DNA of 46,347 nt from Pseudomonadales bacterium (GTDB lineage: Bacteria; Pseudomonadota; Gammaproteobacteria; Pseudomonadales; DT-91). Made by a program: the position numbers and the translations under genes. The notes under the pieces were generated by a model. That model was not told the DNA's origin and did not search any database. It saw only the letters and a program-made list of their open reading frames with translations. The stretch's first letter is position 1; every line of letters begins with the position of its first letter. Location of the stretch: positions 1 to 46,347 of the forward strand of contig JABSRQ010000034.1 of the NCBI GenBank assembly GCA_013215055.1, in the 5' to 3' direction. This document shows positions 1 to 9,970 of the stretch, in pieces.

Positions 1-1493
1 GTCAGGTGCATCATATTCAATTTAAGAGTGGTGAAAAGTCTTCCGATCTTAAGGTTATCGATACCTGTGGTAAACGTAATACCGGCACCCAGGTGCGCTT
101 TATTCCTGATGCTCAATATTTCGATAGCCCTAAATTCTCGGTGCCACGGTTAAAACATGTTCTTCGTGCCAAGGCGGTATTATGCCCTGGCCTAAAAGTT
201 ATCTTTGTAGACGAAGCCACCAAAGAGAAGGTGGAATGGTATTACGAAGACGGCTTAAAAGATTATTTGGTTACACGTACCGGTGATTATGAATGTTTGC
301 CTGCCGAACCGTTTATTGCCTCATTTGCAGGTTCAACCGAGGCGGTGGATTGGGCCGTGCAATGGTTTGAAGAGGGCGGGCCTGAGCTGACGCAGGAATC
401 GTATGTGAATTTGATTCCAACAGCGCAAGGCGGTACCCATGTGAATGGTCTGCGTACCGGTTTGTTGGAGGCTATGCGTGAATACTGTGAGTTTCGAAAT
501 TTATTGCCACGTGGCATAAAAATATCCGGCGATGATATCTGGGATAAATGTAACTATGTGTTATCGGCTAAATTAGCCGATCCCCAATTTTCCGGCCAAA
601 CCAAGGAGCGTTTATCTTCACGTGAATGTACCTCGTTTATATCGGGTGTGTCCAAGGATGCGTTTAGCCTGTGGTTGAATAAACACACCGAAGAGGCCGA
701 TAAACTGGCCGAAATGACGATTAATAATGCCCAGAGTCGCCTCAAAAAAGCCAAGAAAGTGGTACGTAAAAAAGTCACCACCGGTCCTGCATTACCAGGG
801 AAATTAGCCGATTGTTCCGGTCAGGATTCCATGGCCGGCGAATTATTCCTGGTGGAAGGGGATTCGGCAGGCGGTTCAGCCAAGCAGGCGCGTGATAGGA
901 CCTTTCAGGCGATCATGCCGTTAAAAGGTAAAATTCTAAACACCTGGGAAGTTAACTCGGAGCAGGTGTTAGCCTCGCAAGAGGTTCATGATATTTCAGT
1001 AGCCTTAGGCGTGGATCCTGATTCAGACGATATTGAAAAGCTACGCTACGGTAAGATCTGTATTCTTGCCGATGCAGACTCCGATGGACTTCATATCGCC
1101 ACGTTGTTATGTGCGCTTTTTGTAAAACATTTCCGTTGCTTAGTGGAGGCCGGTCATATTTTTGTAGCCATGCCGCCGTTATTCCGTATCGATGTGGGCA
1201 AGGAAGTTTTTTATGCGCTGGATGATGCCGAACGTGAAGGCATTATGAATCGCATAGAAGCCGAGAAGAAACGCGGCAAGGTGTCAGTCACCCGATTTAA
1301 AGGCTTGGGTGAAATGAACCCGCTGCAGCTGCGTGAAACGGTTATGAATAAAGACACTCGCCGTATGTTGCAGCTCACTATCGAAGAAGGTGATGATACT
1401 GACGAGTTAATGGATATGTTGTTGGCTAAAAAGCGTTCTCCTGATCGTAAGGCGTGGCTGGAGGAGAAGGGTAATTTGGCTGAGACAGATTGA
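1..1493 (+). CDS. parE: DNA topoisomerase IV subunit B (3' part)
   Basis: ParE is the ATPase/TOPRIM subunit of topoisomerase IV, which decatenates daughter chromosomes together with ParC. The gene enters from the left edge; the first complete codon in frame is at base 3, and about 130 N-terminal residues (most of the GHKL ATPase domain) lie outside. Visible are the transducer region with the QGGTHVNG segment (about residues 141-148 of the fragment), the TOPRIM motif EGDSAGG (284-290) and the metal-binding DADSDG (356-361). The C-terminus LLAKKRSPDRKAWLEEKG is typical of ParE. It has no GyrB-type insert, and the closest recalled match is E. coli ParE, so ParE is preferred over GyrB. It is convergent with the polysaccharide island to its right. 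Confidence 0.96.
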   Translation, partial: QVHHIQFKSGEKSSDLKVIDTCGKRNTGTQVRFIPDAQYFDSPKFSVPRLKHVLRAKAVLCPGLKVIFVDEATKEKVEWYYEDGLKDYLVTRTGDYECLPAEPFIASFAGSTEAVDWAVQWFEEGGPELTQESYVNLIPTAQGGTHVNGLRTGLLEAMREYCEFRNLLPRGIKISGDDIWDKCNYVLSAKLADPQFSGQTKERLSSRECTSFISGVSKDAFSLWLNKHTEEADKLAEMTINNAQSRLKKAKKVVRKKVTTGPALPGKLADCSGQDSMAGELFLVEGDSAGGSAKQARDRTFQAIMPLKGKILNTWEVNSEQVLASQEVHDISVALGVDPDSDDIEKLRYGKICILADADSDGLHIATLLCALFVKHFRCLVEAGHIFVAMPPLFRIDVGKEVFYALDDAEREGIMNRIEAEKKRGKVSVTRFKGLGEMNPLQLRETVMNKDTRRMLQLTIEEGDDTDELMDMLLAKKRSPDRKAWLEEKGNLAETD

Positions 1494-1531
1494 TGACATT
1501 CTGTTATTTAAGGGGATTTTGATTTTTAATA

Positions 1532-1565
1532 AAATGTCAGATTAGCCAGTTTTCTGTCATTTTTT
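1532..1565 (+). terminator. possible terminator after parE
   Basis: An imperfect stem, aaatgtcag pairing with ctgtcattt (one internal T-T mismatch), is followed directly by a T run. It lies 40 bp after the parE stop. A second copy of tgacatt at the stop codon could compete for pairing, so the assignment is weak. Confidence 0.35.
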
Positions 1566-1653
1566 GTTCAAATGTATGCCTTTATACTGTGTTCAGAGCA
1601 GTTTTTTAACGCTATTCGTGGACTGAAACTAACAAAGTCTTGTTGGTGGTTTG

Positions 1654-2409
1654 CTAGCCAGGAAACTTATACCCACAGAGTTGTAATAAAAATAGCCCGA
1701 TAAACTTGGGGTTTGTTGATAAGTATCTACGCCACAATCTTTTGGGTTCTGATAGTAGACGGAATATCCATTCTATTCCTAGCCTTTGCATAATGACAGG
1801 TGCATGTTTTTTGTTTCCCGCAATGAAATCAAATGCAGCACCTACTCCCAGCATGACACAATTTAGCTGGTTTTTATGTTCTGCCATCCAAGACTCTTGT
1901 TTGGGACAGCCTAAACCAACAAAGAGAATGTCTATCTCACTGTTATTTATCTCATTAATTGTTGATGACTTTTCTTCAGGGCTTAGCTCTCTATATGGGG
2001 GGGATATAGCAAAGGCGATATTTATATTAGGGTAATCATTTTTTAAGTTTTTTTGTAATGTATTAAGTGTTGACTCTGACGATCCGTAGAAGCCAATCTT
2101 GATATTATTTTGCTCGGCATATCTACATAGACTAAAAGTAAGGTCCATGCCTCGTACTTGTTGGGCTTCCTTTAATCCTAATAATTTTTGAGCCCAGTAA
2201 ATGGGGCGTCCATCGGGAACAACGAGGTCTGCACCGTTAACAATTTTGCGAAATTTTTTATTATTGAACGTTTCAATGCACATATGTACATTGGAAACGC
2301 AGGTATAATAACCGCGTTTTGTACCTATCCAGCGCTGTATCTTTTGTATCGCTTTTTCATGGGAGGTAATATCAACTTCCATGGTAATGATTTTTTTACG
2401 CTCAAGCAT
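1654..2409 (-). CDS. WecG/TagA/CpsF-family glycosyltransferase (GT26)
   Basis: Members of this family transfer an N-acetylmannosamine-type or related sugar onto an undecaprenyl-diphosphate-linked acceptor at the cytoplasmic face of the membrane. The 251-aa length is normal. The family signatures are present: an early TCVSNVHM segment, the catalytic-region motif ADLVVPDGRPI (about residues 60-70), and FVGLGCPKQESWM (about 164-176) ahead of GVGAAFDFIAG. The C-terminus RLWRRYL plus a hydrophobic stretch is the membrane-associating tail. The start overlaps the 3' end of the upstream glycosyltransferase by 8 bp, which suggests translational coupling. It is the last gene of the island in transcription order. 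Which sugar it uses cannot be told from sequence alone. Confidence 0.88.
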   Translation of the reverse strand: MLERKKIITMEVDITSHEKAIQKIQRWIGTKRGYYTCVSNVHMCIETFNNKKFRKIVNGADLVVPDGRPIYWAQKLLGLKEAQQVRGMDLTFSLCRYAEQNNIKIGFYGSSESTLNTLQKNLKNDYPNINIAFAISPPYRELSPEEKSSTINEINNSEIDILFVGLGCPKQESWMAEHKNQLNCVMLGVGAAFDFIAGNKKHAPVIMQRLGIEWIFRLLSEPKRLWRRYLSTNPKFIGLFLLQLCGYKFPG

Positions 2410-3553
2410 TTAGAGCCTCTTGGTAAATGTTTATGAGCTGTTGATAGTTTAGATCTGCAGTGTACTTGTTGTTATATTCATCTAATGCGTTAGAGCCCAT
2501 ACGCGTACACTCTTCGGAGTTTTCATACATCCATACCGCTTGCTTTTTTAAGTCGGTCACATTGCCTGCTTCAAAATGTTTACCTGTATTACCATCAGTT
2601 ACAATTTCTTTCATGCCTCCGAGGCTAGAGCATAAAACAGGTAAGCTGTGTGCAAAAGCTTCGACCAAGACCATGGGGAATCCTTCATACCATTGTGATG
2701 GCATTATCAGGAATTTTGCTTGAGACATAAGTTGGTAAATCTGCTGTTGTGATTGTGCCCCTAAAATTTTGATATTGGGGCTTATCCCGCTTTGTAAAGA
2801 TTCTAAAAGAGGGCCACTACCGGCAACTATTATAGGGAAATCGAGTTCCTTAAAGGCATTGAGCAATGTCGTAATACCTTTTTCTTCTGAAATCCTGCCA
2901 ACAAATAATGCAAAGGGCTTTCTTTCGTTTTCCAAGTAATCAGGTGTTTGAATAAAATTTGGCTTTACTGAAAGTTTTGTTGGATCAAACCCAGCTTCGA
3001 CAAACTTGGATTTAGCAAATTGAGTCAGTGCGATAAACTGATCAACTTTAATGTTCCATGTATTGGCTTGGCGATGATTTGAGACCATTTTAGAAACTGC
3101 AAGTGATTGAACGCTCGAGTTTCTATAGCATCGATGCAATGTTGCATTAAATGGGCTTCCCTTTATGCATAACTCACAAACCTTTCCCTTTCTCATTAAC
3201 AGTGCCCCGGGACATATGGTGCGATAGTTATGCAGTGTTTGAATGACTGGGATGTTTAATTCAATGCATGCATCGTAGACTGAGGCTGTTAGAAGTGGGA
3301 AAGTGTTGTGAAAGTGTACAATATCGGGTCTAAATACTTCTAATAGTTCGGCCAGGCTTTGCTTAGCTGTTTTTGAGTGGCTGATAAACAAGCCCGCCTG
3401 AATTTTCTTAAATACTCCAGAGATAGCATCATTGGAGACCTTGTAAAGCTGTACTTCGTGGCCTTTTTTTTTCAGTAGTTCAAATTCGGCATTTACTACG
3501 GTATCTTCTCCGCCGAGATGTTGATATTGATTGTGGCAAATGAGAATTTTCAT
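2402..3553 (-). CDS. glycosyltransferase, GT4 family
   Basis: A GT-B fold retaining glycosyltransferase of 383 aa, probably using a nucleotide sugar to extend the surface glycan in the cytoplasm. The N-terminus MKILICHNQYQHLGGED is the acceptor-domain start seen in GT4 enzymes. The middle has VGRISEEKGITTLLNAF, the hinge and donor-domain start. The EX7E motif is EGFPMVLVE, followed by SLGGMKEIVTDGNTG. A cysteine cluster, CPGALLMRKGKVCELCIKG, occurs near residue 115; such clusters occur in a subset of GT4 enzymes and could bind a metal (inference). It overlaps the GT26 gene by 8 bp and sits 15 bp after the next GT4 gene, so it belongs to one operon. Confidence 0.88.
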   Translation of the reverse strand: MKILICHNQYQHLGGEDTVVNAEFELLKKKGHEVQLYKVSNDAISGVFKKIQAGLFISHSKTAKQSLAELLEVFRPDIVHFHNTFPLLTASVYDACIELNIPVIQTLHNYRTICPGALLMRKGKVCELCIKGSPFNATLHRCYRNSSVQSLAVSKMVSNHRQANTWNIKVDQFIALTQFAKSKFVEAGFDPTKLSVKPNFIQTPDYLENERKPFALFVGRISEEKGITTLLNAFKELDFPIIVAGSGPLLESLQSGISPNIKILGAQSQQQIYQLMSQAKFLIMPSQWYEGFPMVLVEAFAHSLPVLCSSLGGMKEIVTDGNTGKHFEAGNVTDLKKQAVWMYENSEECTRMGSNALDEYNNKYTADLNYQQLINIYQEALNA

Positions 3554-3568
3554 TGTTGGAATATGAGT

Positions 3569-4678
3569 CTAGTTATTATCGTTTTGGGATGATGTTCTGT
3601 GCCTTACAGCATAATTTATAGCATTAATGATTCCTAGAGCAGCATCCTGAAAATTAAAAGGTTTGACGCTTTCTCTGGCGTTAATGCTCATTTTTCGGTG
3701 CAGATTTTGATTGTCTAACAGCTCGATACATTTATCAGCCCATACCTGAGCGTCTAAGGGTAAAATGAAACCGTTTATGCCATTTTGAATGAGGTCGTTG
3801 GCTGCACCAGCATATTCACAAGTGATGACGGGAGTACCTGCAGCACACGCTTCATTGGCGACAACCCCCCATGGATCTTGTTTGGTGGGGAATAAATACA
3901 ATTTTGCCGAAGAATAATAGCCCGGTAATTGATCCTGGCTGGCGAAGCCTGGGTATTCCACATCAATTTCAGCTATCTTTAATGCCTCCATAAAATGTTT
4001 TTCTTGCGGGCCGCTACCTAGTATTAATGCAGAACAGTTTCCTTTTTTTTGACGTATGATTTTGGCGACTTCAACAAAAAACAAGGGCATCTTTCGTTCT
4101 ATAAATTGGCCCGAAAACAATAAATCATATTTTCTTTCGGAAAAGTCGTTGTTATAAAAACGTTCATTATCAGCACAGAGGTAACTTTGAAATAAAGATT
4201 TTTCTTCACAGTGATAGGAACGGTATAGGTTCAGAGAATGTTTTGACGCACCGATATAAGCATCTGAGTATTGGTACACTAGCTTTCGTATCCAATAGTG
4301 AACTTGACTTAAGTCTTCTTCTGATTTTAGCCAGCCATCAGTCATAGGTATATGCTTTTTTCTCTTTAACTTACTCCAAAAAAAAGCCATAAGCAGAGTG
4401 GGGTTAAATCCCCCCATTGTGATGACGACATCGGGGTTTATTTTTGAAAGTTTTGACCATATCTCTGGGTTTACATGTATATAGCGATCTTTATAGGTAA
4501 GAGTAGATTTTTTTAATGTAATGCTATTGTAATTACCTTTGTTAAAGCGCCATACCCGATTGGTTTCTCTCTCATCACAATAAATAACGGTGTAATTTTG
4601 CTTAAAGTGTTTGGAAACAATTGCATGTATTGTCTCTCTATAGGGAGCGGGGATGTTTGTTACAAGTACAATTTTCAT
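3569..4678 (-). CDS. glycosyltransferase, GT4-like
   Basis: A 369-aa GT-B protein. The N-terminus MKIVLVTNIPAPYRE is characteristic of GT4 enzymes of surface-polysaccharide loci. The C-terminal half shows FSGQFIERKMPLFFVEVA (donor-domain start), LFPTKQDPWGVVANEACAAGTPVI with a D-X7-E version of the EX7E motif, and EYAGAANDLIQNGINGF. The first acidic residue being Asp rather than Glu is common in this subgroup. There is no signal peptide, so it should act in the cytoplasm. Sugar specificity is unknown. The upstream spacer to the next gene is 232 bp without a visible hairpin, so a separate promoter there is possible. Confidence 0.85.
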   Translation of the reverse strand: MKIVLVTNIPAPYRETIHAIVSKHFKQNYTVIYCDERETNRVWRFNKGNYNSITLKKSTLTYKDRYIHVNPEIWSKLSKINPDVVITMGGFNPTLLMAFFWSKLKRKKHIPMTDGWLKSEEDLSQVHYWIRKLVYQYSDAYIGASKHSLNLYRSYHCEEKSLFQSYLCADNERFYNNDFSERKYDLLFSGQFIERKMPLFFVEVAKIIRQKKGNCSALILGSGPQEKHFMEALKIAEIDVEYPGFASQDQLPGYYSSAKLYLFPTKQDPWGVVANEACAAGTPVITCEYAGAANDLIQNGINGFILPLDAQVWADKCIELLDNQNLHRKMSINARESVKPFNFQDAALGIINAINYAVRHRTSSQNDNN

Positions 4679-4910
4679 TTTAAAATTATTAGGTTTAAAA
4701 ACTCAATAGAGACTCTGATACATCAATTGAAGTATGAGCCATATTAATAAATGGGCTATAAGCAATTCTATTATCTCTTTCTTCTCTAGATAGGCTGAAG
4801 AAGAAAAAGTTAACTCTCTCTTAATAATACTATTTCAAATCCCCTATTTTCCATGTTTGCATGATTAAGTTTAACCCATTTTCCTGATTTATTATTGATT
4901 ATGTGCATAA

Positions 4911-6113
4911 TCAGTTGGATTGATAAGAGGATGCATGTGGGCTGTTCAAATACTCTGAAAGTGATTGATGGAAGCTTTCAACAGAGTGTTCCAGGGCGAA
5001 GCTAGCCCGGGCATCTATTACTTTATCATGCGACTCAGTTAGAAGGCTGTGAATAGCCGTTTTTACAGCTTTAGGGGTCTGGCAGTCGATAGCGAGACCT
5101 AATTGGTGTTTTTGAGTTAAATACCCAAGCAAGCCTTCTTGACATGAAAGAACAGGTCTTTGAGAGGAGGCAGCCTTAATTAATACACCGCTCATCGTGT
5201 AGTGATTCAAATAGCCACACCATATGATATCGGAAGCGCAATAGAATAAGTCTTCATCATTTTCGTTGATGAAAGTATTGAAATGTACAATTTTACCCGC
5301 AACTGCCAACTCTTTGGCGGATTCAGAATGTAATATTCGATGAGCAGCTTCATCTTGATTACCCGCTAGTACCAGGCAAACATCTAAGTTGAATTCATGT
5401 ATTGTTTTAATAATGGACTCGATTCCTTTTCTTGGAGATATGGCTCCGAAAACAAGAATAATCGGTTTTTCTGTATTAATACCTAATAGTGTTTTGGCAG
5501 TTTTTTTATCGACTGGTTTAGTTAATGACACAGGATCTGCAAGGTATTTAATTTTGCATGTTTTAGAATCGTAGTTCGCACAGAGAGTCTCATCAATAGA
5601 ATAAATGTGTTGGATATTTTTGTTGGATATAGTGCGATTAAATAGGTATTGATCTAAAAATGCATAGGGGCTTTGGGGGGATTCTATTCCAGCACTTTTA
5701 TGGTGAAACTTTTGCTGCATGACTATCCCTGAGAAAGGAGCCTTTTTAAAAGGTGATCCTAAAATAGGGATAGCTCTAACGAGATAGTCTAAATAGGGAA
5801 GAAAAACTTTGTCGATATTTGCAACTGAAGAGCACTGTAAATATGCTGTTTTCATCCATTGCCACCAACAGATTTCTCGTATACCGAATTTATCTATGAT
5901 GTTGGGAGCCTTGACAGTGATTATTTTAAGGCTGGGGTAGTTATCCTTTAGCCCCAGTAAAACAGGGTTTTGTATGTTTTCTTCAATGGTCGCAACTACT
6001 GGGGTAATCCCCATGTTAGCCACAGTATCAACCACTCTTTTAAGGTATATAAACCTATGACCATCTGATAGAGGTTCAATAATAGCGATGGTGTTAAGCT
6101 TTTGAGTATCCAT
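4911..6113 (-). CDS. GT-B type glycosyltransferase, putative
   Basis: A protein of about 400 aa (ATG at 6113; a GTG one codon earlier is also possible). The C-terminal half has the GT-B donor domain: LVFGAISPRKGIESIIKTI, then LVLAGNQDEA and SDIIWCGYLNHYTMSGVLIKAASSQRPVL, which occupies the position of the EX7E loop but lacks the first acidic residue. The N-terminal half (IAIIEPLSDGHRFIYLKRVV) resembles the acceptor domain. The start lies 2 bp after the stop of the upstream GT2 gene, so the two are translationally coupled. The divergent catalytic loop makes the exact family uncertain. Confidence 0.72.
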   Translation of the reverse strand: MDTQKLNTIAIIEPLSDGHRFIYLKRVVDTVANMGITPVVATIEENIQNPVLLGLKDNYPSLKIITVKAPNIIDKFGIREICWWQWMKTAYLQCSSVANIDKVFLPYLDYLVRAIPILGSPFKKAPFSGIVMQQKFHHKSAGIESPQSPYAFLDQYLFNRTISNKNIQHIYSIDETLCANYDSKTCKIKYLADPVSLTKPVDKKTAKTLLGINTEKPIILVFGAISPRKGIESIIKTIHEFNLDVCLVLAGNQDEAAHRILHSESAKELAVAGKIVHFNTFINENDEDLFYCASDIIWCGYLNHYTMSGVLIKAASSQRPVLSCQEGLLGYLTQKHQLGLAIDCQTPKAVKTAIHSLLTESHDKVIDARASFALEHSVESFHQSLSEYLNSPHASSYQSN

Positions 6114-6115
6114 CA

Positions 6116-6985
6116 CTATGCGTTAGAACCTTTTAAGTCTGGACCTGAATAGGTCTGGTTTGAATGATCAAACTCCAGCCGCCGTTTACAGAATTTTTTC
6201 TGTATCTTTTGAGGAAGGAGGCTTAATAACTTGATCCAGTATGCAAACGCTTTCCCTGAGATATTTTTTTTATCACTTATTGAAAGAATTTCATTTTCAT
6301 AATCCTGTTTAAATACATCGGACATCTGATTGTTGTGGATTTTGAAGCCTCCTAGCCAAGCCGAAACGATGAATAGTGGCTTGTGTTGAATAAAGCTATG
6401 CCACAGGAAAAAGTCACCTGCATATTTGAATTCTTTTAACTTAGAAAGGTCTATTCTTGTCTGTAAATCTTGGCTCCAAAAGGTTGATTCTTGCTGAATA
6501 TGAGGTAATACCGAGCCGTAAAATCCCTGAAGAAGTAAACTTTTTTTGATATCAAAAGGAAGGAAAGAACTGATCGTATGGCCTTTTTCGTTGTAAATCG
6601 TTTGCAGCCCCGTCAAAAAATGAACTGATTGCGTCGTAAAAATATCTGCAACGATTTCAAAGGCATTTTGAGAATATAGGTCGCCGGCATTGATGTAGGA
6701 AAAGGCTTCACTGCCTTTATTTAGACAGAAAGCCTTGCTTAGAGCATCGTACATACCGGTATCTTTTTCGGAGATAATCTTAACTTCTATATTATCTCTG
6801 TGAGTGTATTTCTGTGCAATGTTTTTAGCAATAGCAATGGTTTTATCGGAAGATTCGCCATCTTGAATGACATAAAATAATGAGTGTTCGTTTGAATGAA
6901 GAGATTTTTGTGTTAACACCGAGAGCATAGTTTCTTCGATATACTTTTCGGCATTGAAGCATGGTGTGGCGCAAAAGAATTTCAT
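6116..6985 (-). CDS. glycosyltransferase family 2
   Basis: A 289-aa inverting GT-A enzyme, predicted to add one sugar to the growing lipid-linked glycan in the cytoplasm. Near the N-terminus it has the GT2 fold start TPCFNAEKYIEETMLSVLTQ, the nucleotide-binding IQDGESSDKTIAIA, and SEKDTGMYDALSKAF. The usual DxD is replaced by NAGD in SYINAGDLY (about residue 118), which is typical of WcaA/GT2 subgroups. A C-terminal region with PQKIQKKFCKRRLEF is basic and may touch the membrane. It is the first intact glycosyltransferase gene after the pseudogene in transcription order and couples to the GT-B gene downstream. Confidence 0.85.
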   Translation of the reverse strand: MKFFCATPCFNAEKYIEETMLSVLTQKSLHSNEHSLFYVIQDGESSDKTIAIAKNIAQKYTHRDNIEVKIISEKDTGMYDALSKAFCLNKGSEAFSYINAGDLYSQNAFEIVADIFTTQSVHFLTGLQTIYNEKGHTISSFLPFDIKKSLLLQGFYGSVLPHIQQESTFWSQDLQTRIDLSKLKEFKYAGDFFLWHSFIQHKPLFIVSAWLGGFKIHNNQMSDVFKQDYENEILSISDKKNISGKAFAYWIKLLSLLPQKIQKKFCKRRLEFDHSNQTYSGPDLKGSNA

Positions 6986-7108
6986 GATTTTTATAGTTTA
7001 ATATTATATGAACGTTATAAAGATTTGAGTTAAGTCTTTTCAGTGATATCTAACAGATTAAGTTATTATATGTTCTAAGTGATGCTCTCTTAGTGTTGCA
7101 TGTTTATA

Positions 7109-7982
7109 TCAAAAGAGCATGCTTTTTAATCTGCCGAGAGCATGTTCGATAATGGCTATACGACCAATACCTCTATATTCAACAGTTTGATAGGGATTTA
7201 CAAATATATTGTTAAAGCCATTATCAATCATCTTTTGATGAAATGTGACGTGCTCACATTCTACTTCTACCCTTTTGTCGTTATTTTCTTTGCATTCATA
7301 TTGAATATTTTTGATCGCATCAAAGCGGTATATAGCTAATGCGTTAAATCCAGATCTTACGGGTATAAACTGGTTGGAGGGGGGTAATTTTTGATACGCA
7401 TAAATCATTCTTTCTGTTTGAGGACTGTAGTCCTCTTGTTCCCGAAAGGAATATGTATCAAAGTATACAGAAGATAAAAGTGAAGAAGGGATTAGGTTTC
7501 TGCCATTGGATGAAATGGAATCCCAATGCTGATTTTGCCCAAAGCTATGGGCGATACCTTCAATTAAGAAACTCTAAACATCTAAATCAGTGACTATTAC
7601 ATAATCTACAGATAAATTTTCCTGAATATATTGAAGATAGAGATTTCTATAAAGAACCATTTTCTCAATACGAGATCTGGAAAATCTTGGGTTTACCAGA
7701 TTGCTATTATTAGATTACGGGATAGTTTTACTGCCATAATCATTTGAAATGATATGAATGTTATCTTTCTCGAAGGACCATATTCTGCAATATGGCTTTA
7801 GTGTTGTCAATGCTATCGTTTTCTATCATGACTACATTGGATTCAGAAAACTTATCTCTTAAAGTATTTACAAGTGGAATATTCCTTTCAAGAGGTTCTT
7901 CACAGTCTCTCACTAAGGCGCAAATTGCAACAGAGCACTGCTGCATTTTAATATAGCCTTTTTCCACTTCTTGAGAATACAT
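7109..7982 (-). pseudogene. glycosyltransferase pseudogene (frameshift plus two nonsense codons)
   Basis: Reading the minus strand from 7982 gives a start such as VAICALVRDCEEPLERNIP and VVMIENDSIDNTKAILQNM, a glycosyltransferase N-terminus. The frame ends at 7761. Shifting by one base near 7763-7775 restores similarity: DNIHIISNDYGSKTIP, a TAA at 7715-7717, then RFSRSRIEKMVLYRNLYLQY and VDYVIVTDLDV. A TAG at 7574-7576 follows, then GIAHSFGQNQHWDSIS, YFDTYSFREQ and the open end that runs to 7109 (GFNALAIYRFDAIKN, CEHVTFHQKM). The reconstructed protein is about 290 aa with a DLD metal-binding motif. Three independent lesions mean the gene is dead unless the assembly is wrong. The 99-aa and 73-aa open frames here are its two ends, not separate genes. 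Confidence 0.85.
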
Positions 7983-8080
7983 CTAATACTCCTTGAAAAC
8001 TCGTAATTATAAATTGTTTTTTATAGGAAATAGTTTTTTCAATTTTTACTTCTAAATGGTCAACGGGGGCTACCATATAT

Positions 8081-9877
8081 TTATTGAATGTTATTAAATG
8101 AAGCCATATTTCTAAAAATTGTGTTTTTCTCGTATAGATAATTATAGTCTCCCTTGTCGATAATGGTGCCTTTATCCATCAGGTAAATCATGTCGCATTT
8201 TTCCACAGTAGTGAGTCTGTGGGCGATCATTATAATTGTTTTCTTCCCTGAAAATTCTTCTATAGCATTCATTATTTGTTTTTCAGTTATCCCGTCCAAC
8301 GCACTTGTAGCTTCATCAAAAATTAGAACTTCAGGGTCATGGTATAATGCTCTGGCTATACCTATGCGTTGGCGTTGCCCTCCTGATAGTTGAACTCCCC
8401 GTTCACCCACTCTAGTTTCAATACCTTCGGCTAATTCAGAAATGAAAGTATCCAAATGAGCCAGCTTAATGGCAGTTGTTAATCTATCAAAATCAATATG
8501 TTCTCTAGAATCTCCAAAAGCGATGTTTTCAGCGATACTCGAGTCCGAAAGAAATATACTTTGTGGAACGTAACCTATATTTTGTTGCCAATAAATACGG
8601 TTGCTATCATTTATTGTTGTGTTATCAATACGTAATTGACCTTCATCTGGAGTGATAAGGCCGATTAAAATATCAATCAATGTTGATTTTCCAGAGCCTG
8701 ATGCACCGACAAAAGCAATAGTGCTATTGGCTTTTATCGAAAGTGTAATATTCTTTAAGGCAGGTGTTGCAGTTGATGGGTACGTAAATTTAAGATCATT
8801 TAGTTCTATTGAGTTCTTTAATGGTGCTGGTTGACGATCTAACTTAATTTTAGGTATGTTGCTTGCCTGTAGTTCATTTTTAATCTGCTCGAAGGCTGAC
8901 ACGTTTGCCTTGATATAAGCTATCGACTGGAATATGTTTTGCAAAGCAGGCATCAGTTTAAAACCTGCTAGGGCGTATATGGCGATAATTGGAAGTACTT
9001 CTGCAAGATTTCCATTCTCAGAAATAATAAGAAAAATGACTAGAGAGATAATAGATCCGAAGGTGACGACCTCCATCAAATATCGAGGAGCGACTGCTAG
9101 AATGCTGTTGATACTTTGGCTGGCGGCTAAAGTATTACTGTTATTTAAAAATTGATCCTCAAAGAAATGTTGTTTATTGAGTATTAAAGTATCTTTAATT
9201 CCTCCAAACCCTTCAGATAATGATTGGAATTTTAACTTGGAATATTTTGAAATTTCTTCTCCATTATTGATTAGCCGTTCCCGTATCAATTTATATATCA
9301 ACCGGTAAAAAAGAGCGACAACAGAAAGCCCTATGATGGCAACCAATGGATTTAGGCAAAAAATCCCTGCAGCAAGGAATAATACTAAAACACTTTTCGA
9401 ACATATAGATAAAGCTGGTTGAATTATTACTGTTGTTGTTCGGCCGACTTCAGTGTTAATTTTAGTTATTAATGACGCGCTATTATTTGAGGTGTGGAAC
9501 AGCCAGTTTTGAGCCATGAAATAATTGAATAGCCTGCTGCCTAATTCGGCCCCTGTACTTTCTCCAAACTTTGTCAGCTTCCAAGTAGTGGCTAAAGATA
9601 GTATCGATGAGAGGCTAAGAAGACATAATACCGAGGCGCCTAGTATGACAAGGAGTTCATAACTATTTTGACAATTAAAGAATGTATAAAGTTGTTGAAA
9701 AGCAGGATGCTCATCGATTAATTCAGGTTTAGCAACTATTGCCATAAAGGGACCAATAGAGGCTACTGATACTAGTTCAAACAATGACATCAGAATAATC
9801 AAGCCTTGAAGGATCAATAGTTGCTGTTGCTGCTGCTTGTTGAGTAGCTGAAAGAGTTGTTTAAGAGTTGATAACAT
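8081..9877 (-). CDS. ABC transporter, fused permease/ATPase (PglK/MsbA-like flippase)
   Basis: A 598-aa half-transporter that dimerises and uses ATP to move a hydrophobic substrate across the inner membrane; in this island a lipid-linked oligosaccharide is the likely cargo, as for PglK. Hydrophobic helices fill about residues 20-330. The ATPase has Walker A GASGSGKST (391-399), the Q-loop in YVPQSIFL (about 437-444), signature LSGGQRQR (497-504), Walker B VLIFDEATSALD (517-528) and the H-loop IAHRLTT (551-557), all intact. A run of five glutamines (residues 15-19) sits before the first helix. It is the only transport gene in the island; no Wzx or Wzy is present, which argues for ABC-type flipping of a finished unit (inference). 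Confidence 0.9.
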   Translation of the reverse strand: MLSTLKQLFQLLNKQQQQQLLILQGLIILMSLFELVSVASIGPFMAIVAKPELIDEHPAFQQLYTFFNCQNSYELLVILGASVLCLLSLSSILSLATTWKLTKFGESTGAELGSRLFNYFMAQNWLFHTSNNSASLITKINTEVGRTTTVIIQPALSICSKSVLVLFLAAGIFCLNPLVAIIGLSVVALFYRLIYKLIRERLINNGEEISKYSKLKFQSLSEGFGGIKDTLILNKQHFFEDQFLNNSNTLAASQSINSILAVAPRYLMEVVTFGSIISLVIFLIISENGNLAEVLPIIAIYALAGFKLMPALQNIFQSIAYIKANVSAFEQIKNELQASNIPKIKLDRQPAPLKNSIELNDLKFTYPSTATPALKNITLSIKANSTIAFVGASGSGKSTLIDILIGLITPDEGQLRIDNTTINDSNRIYWQQNIGYVPQSIFLSDSSIAENIAFGDSREHIDFDRLTTAIKLAHLDTFISELAEGIETRVGERGVQLSGGQRQRIGIARALYHDPEVLIFDEATSALDGITEKQIMNAIEEFSGKKTIIMIAHRLTTVEKCDMIYLMDKGTIIDKGDYNYLYEKNTIFRNMASFNNIQ

Positions 9878-9970
9878 TTTTATCTCAACTTATTGATTTA
9901 ATCTATATTTTTTATAAATACTTATTTATTTCCAATTTATAAATCTATTTTATGGAAAAAAATAGCATTC

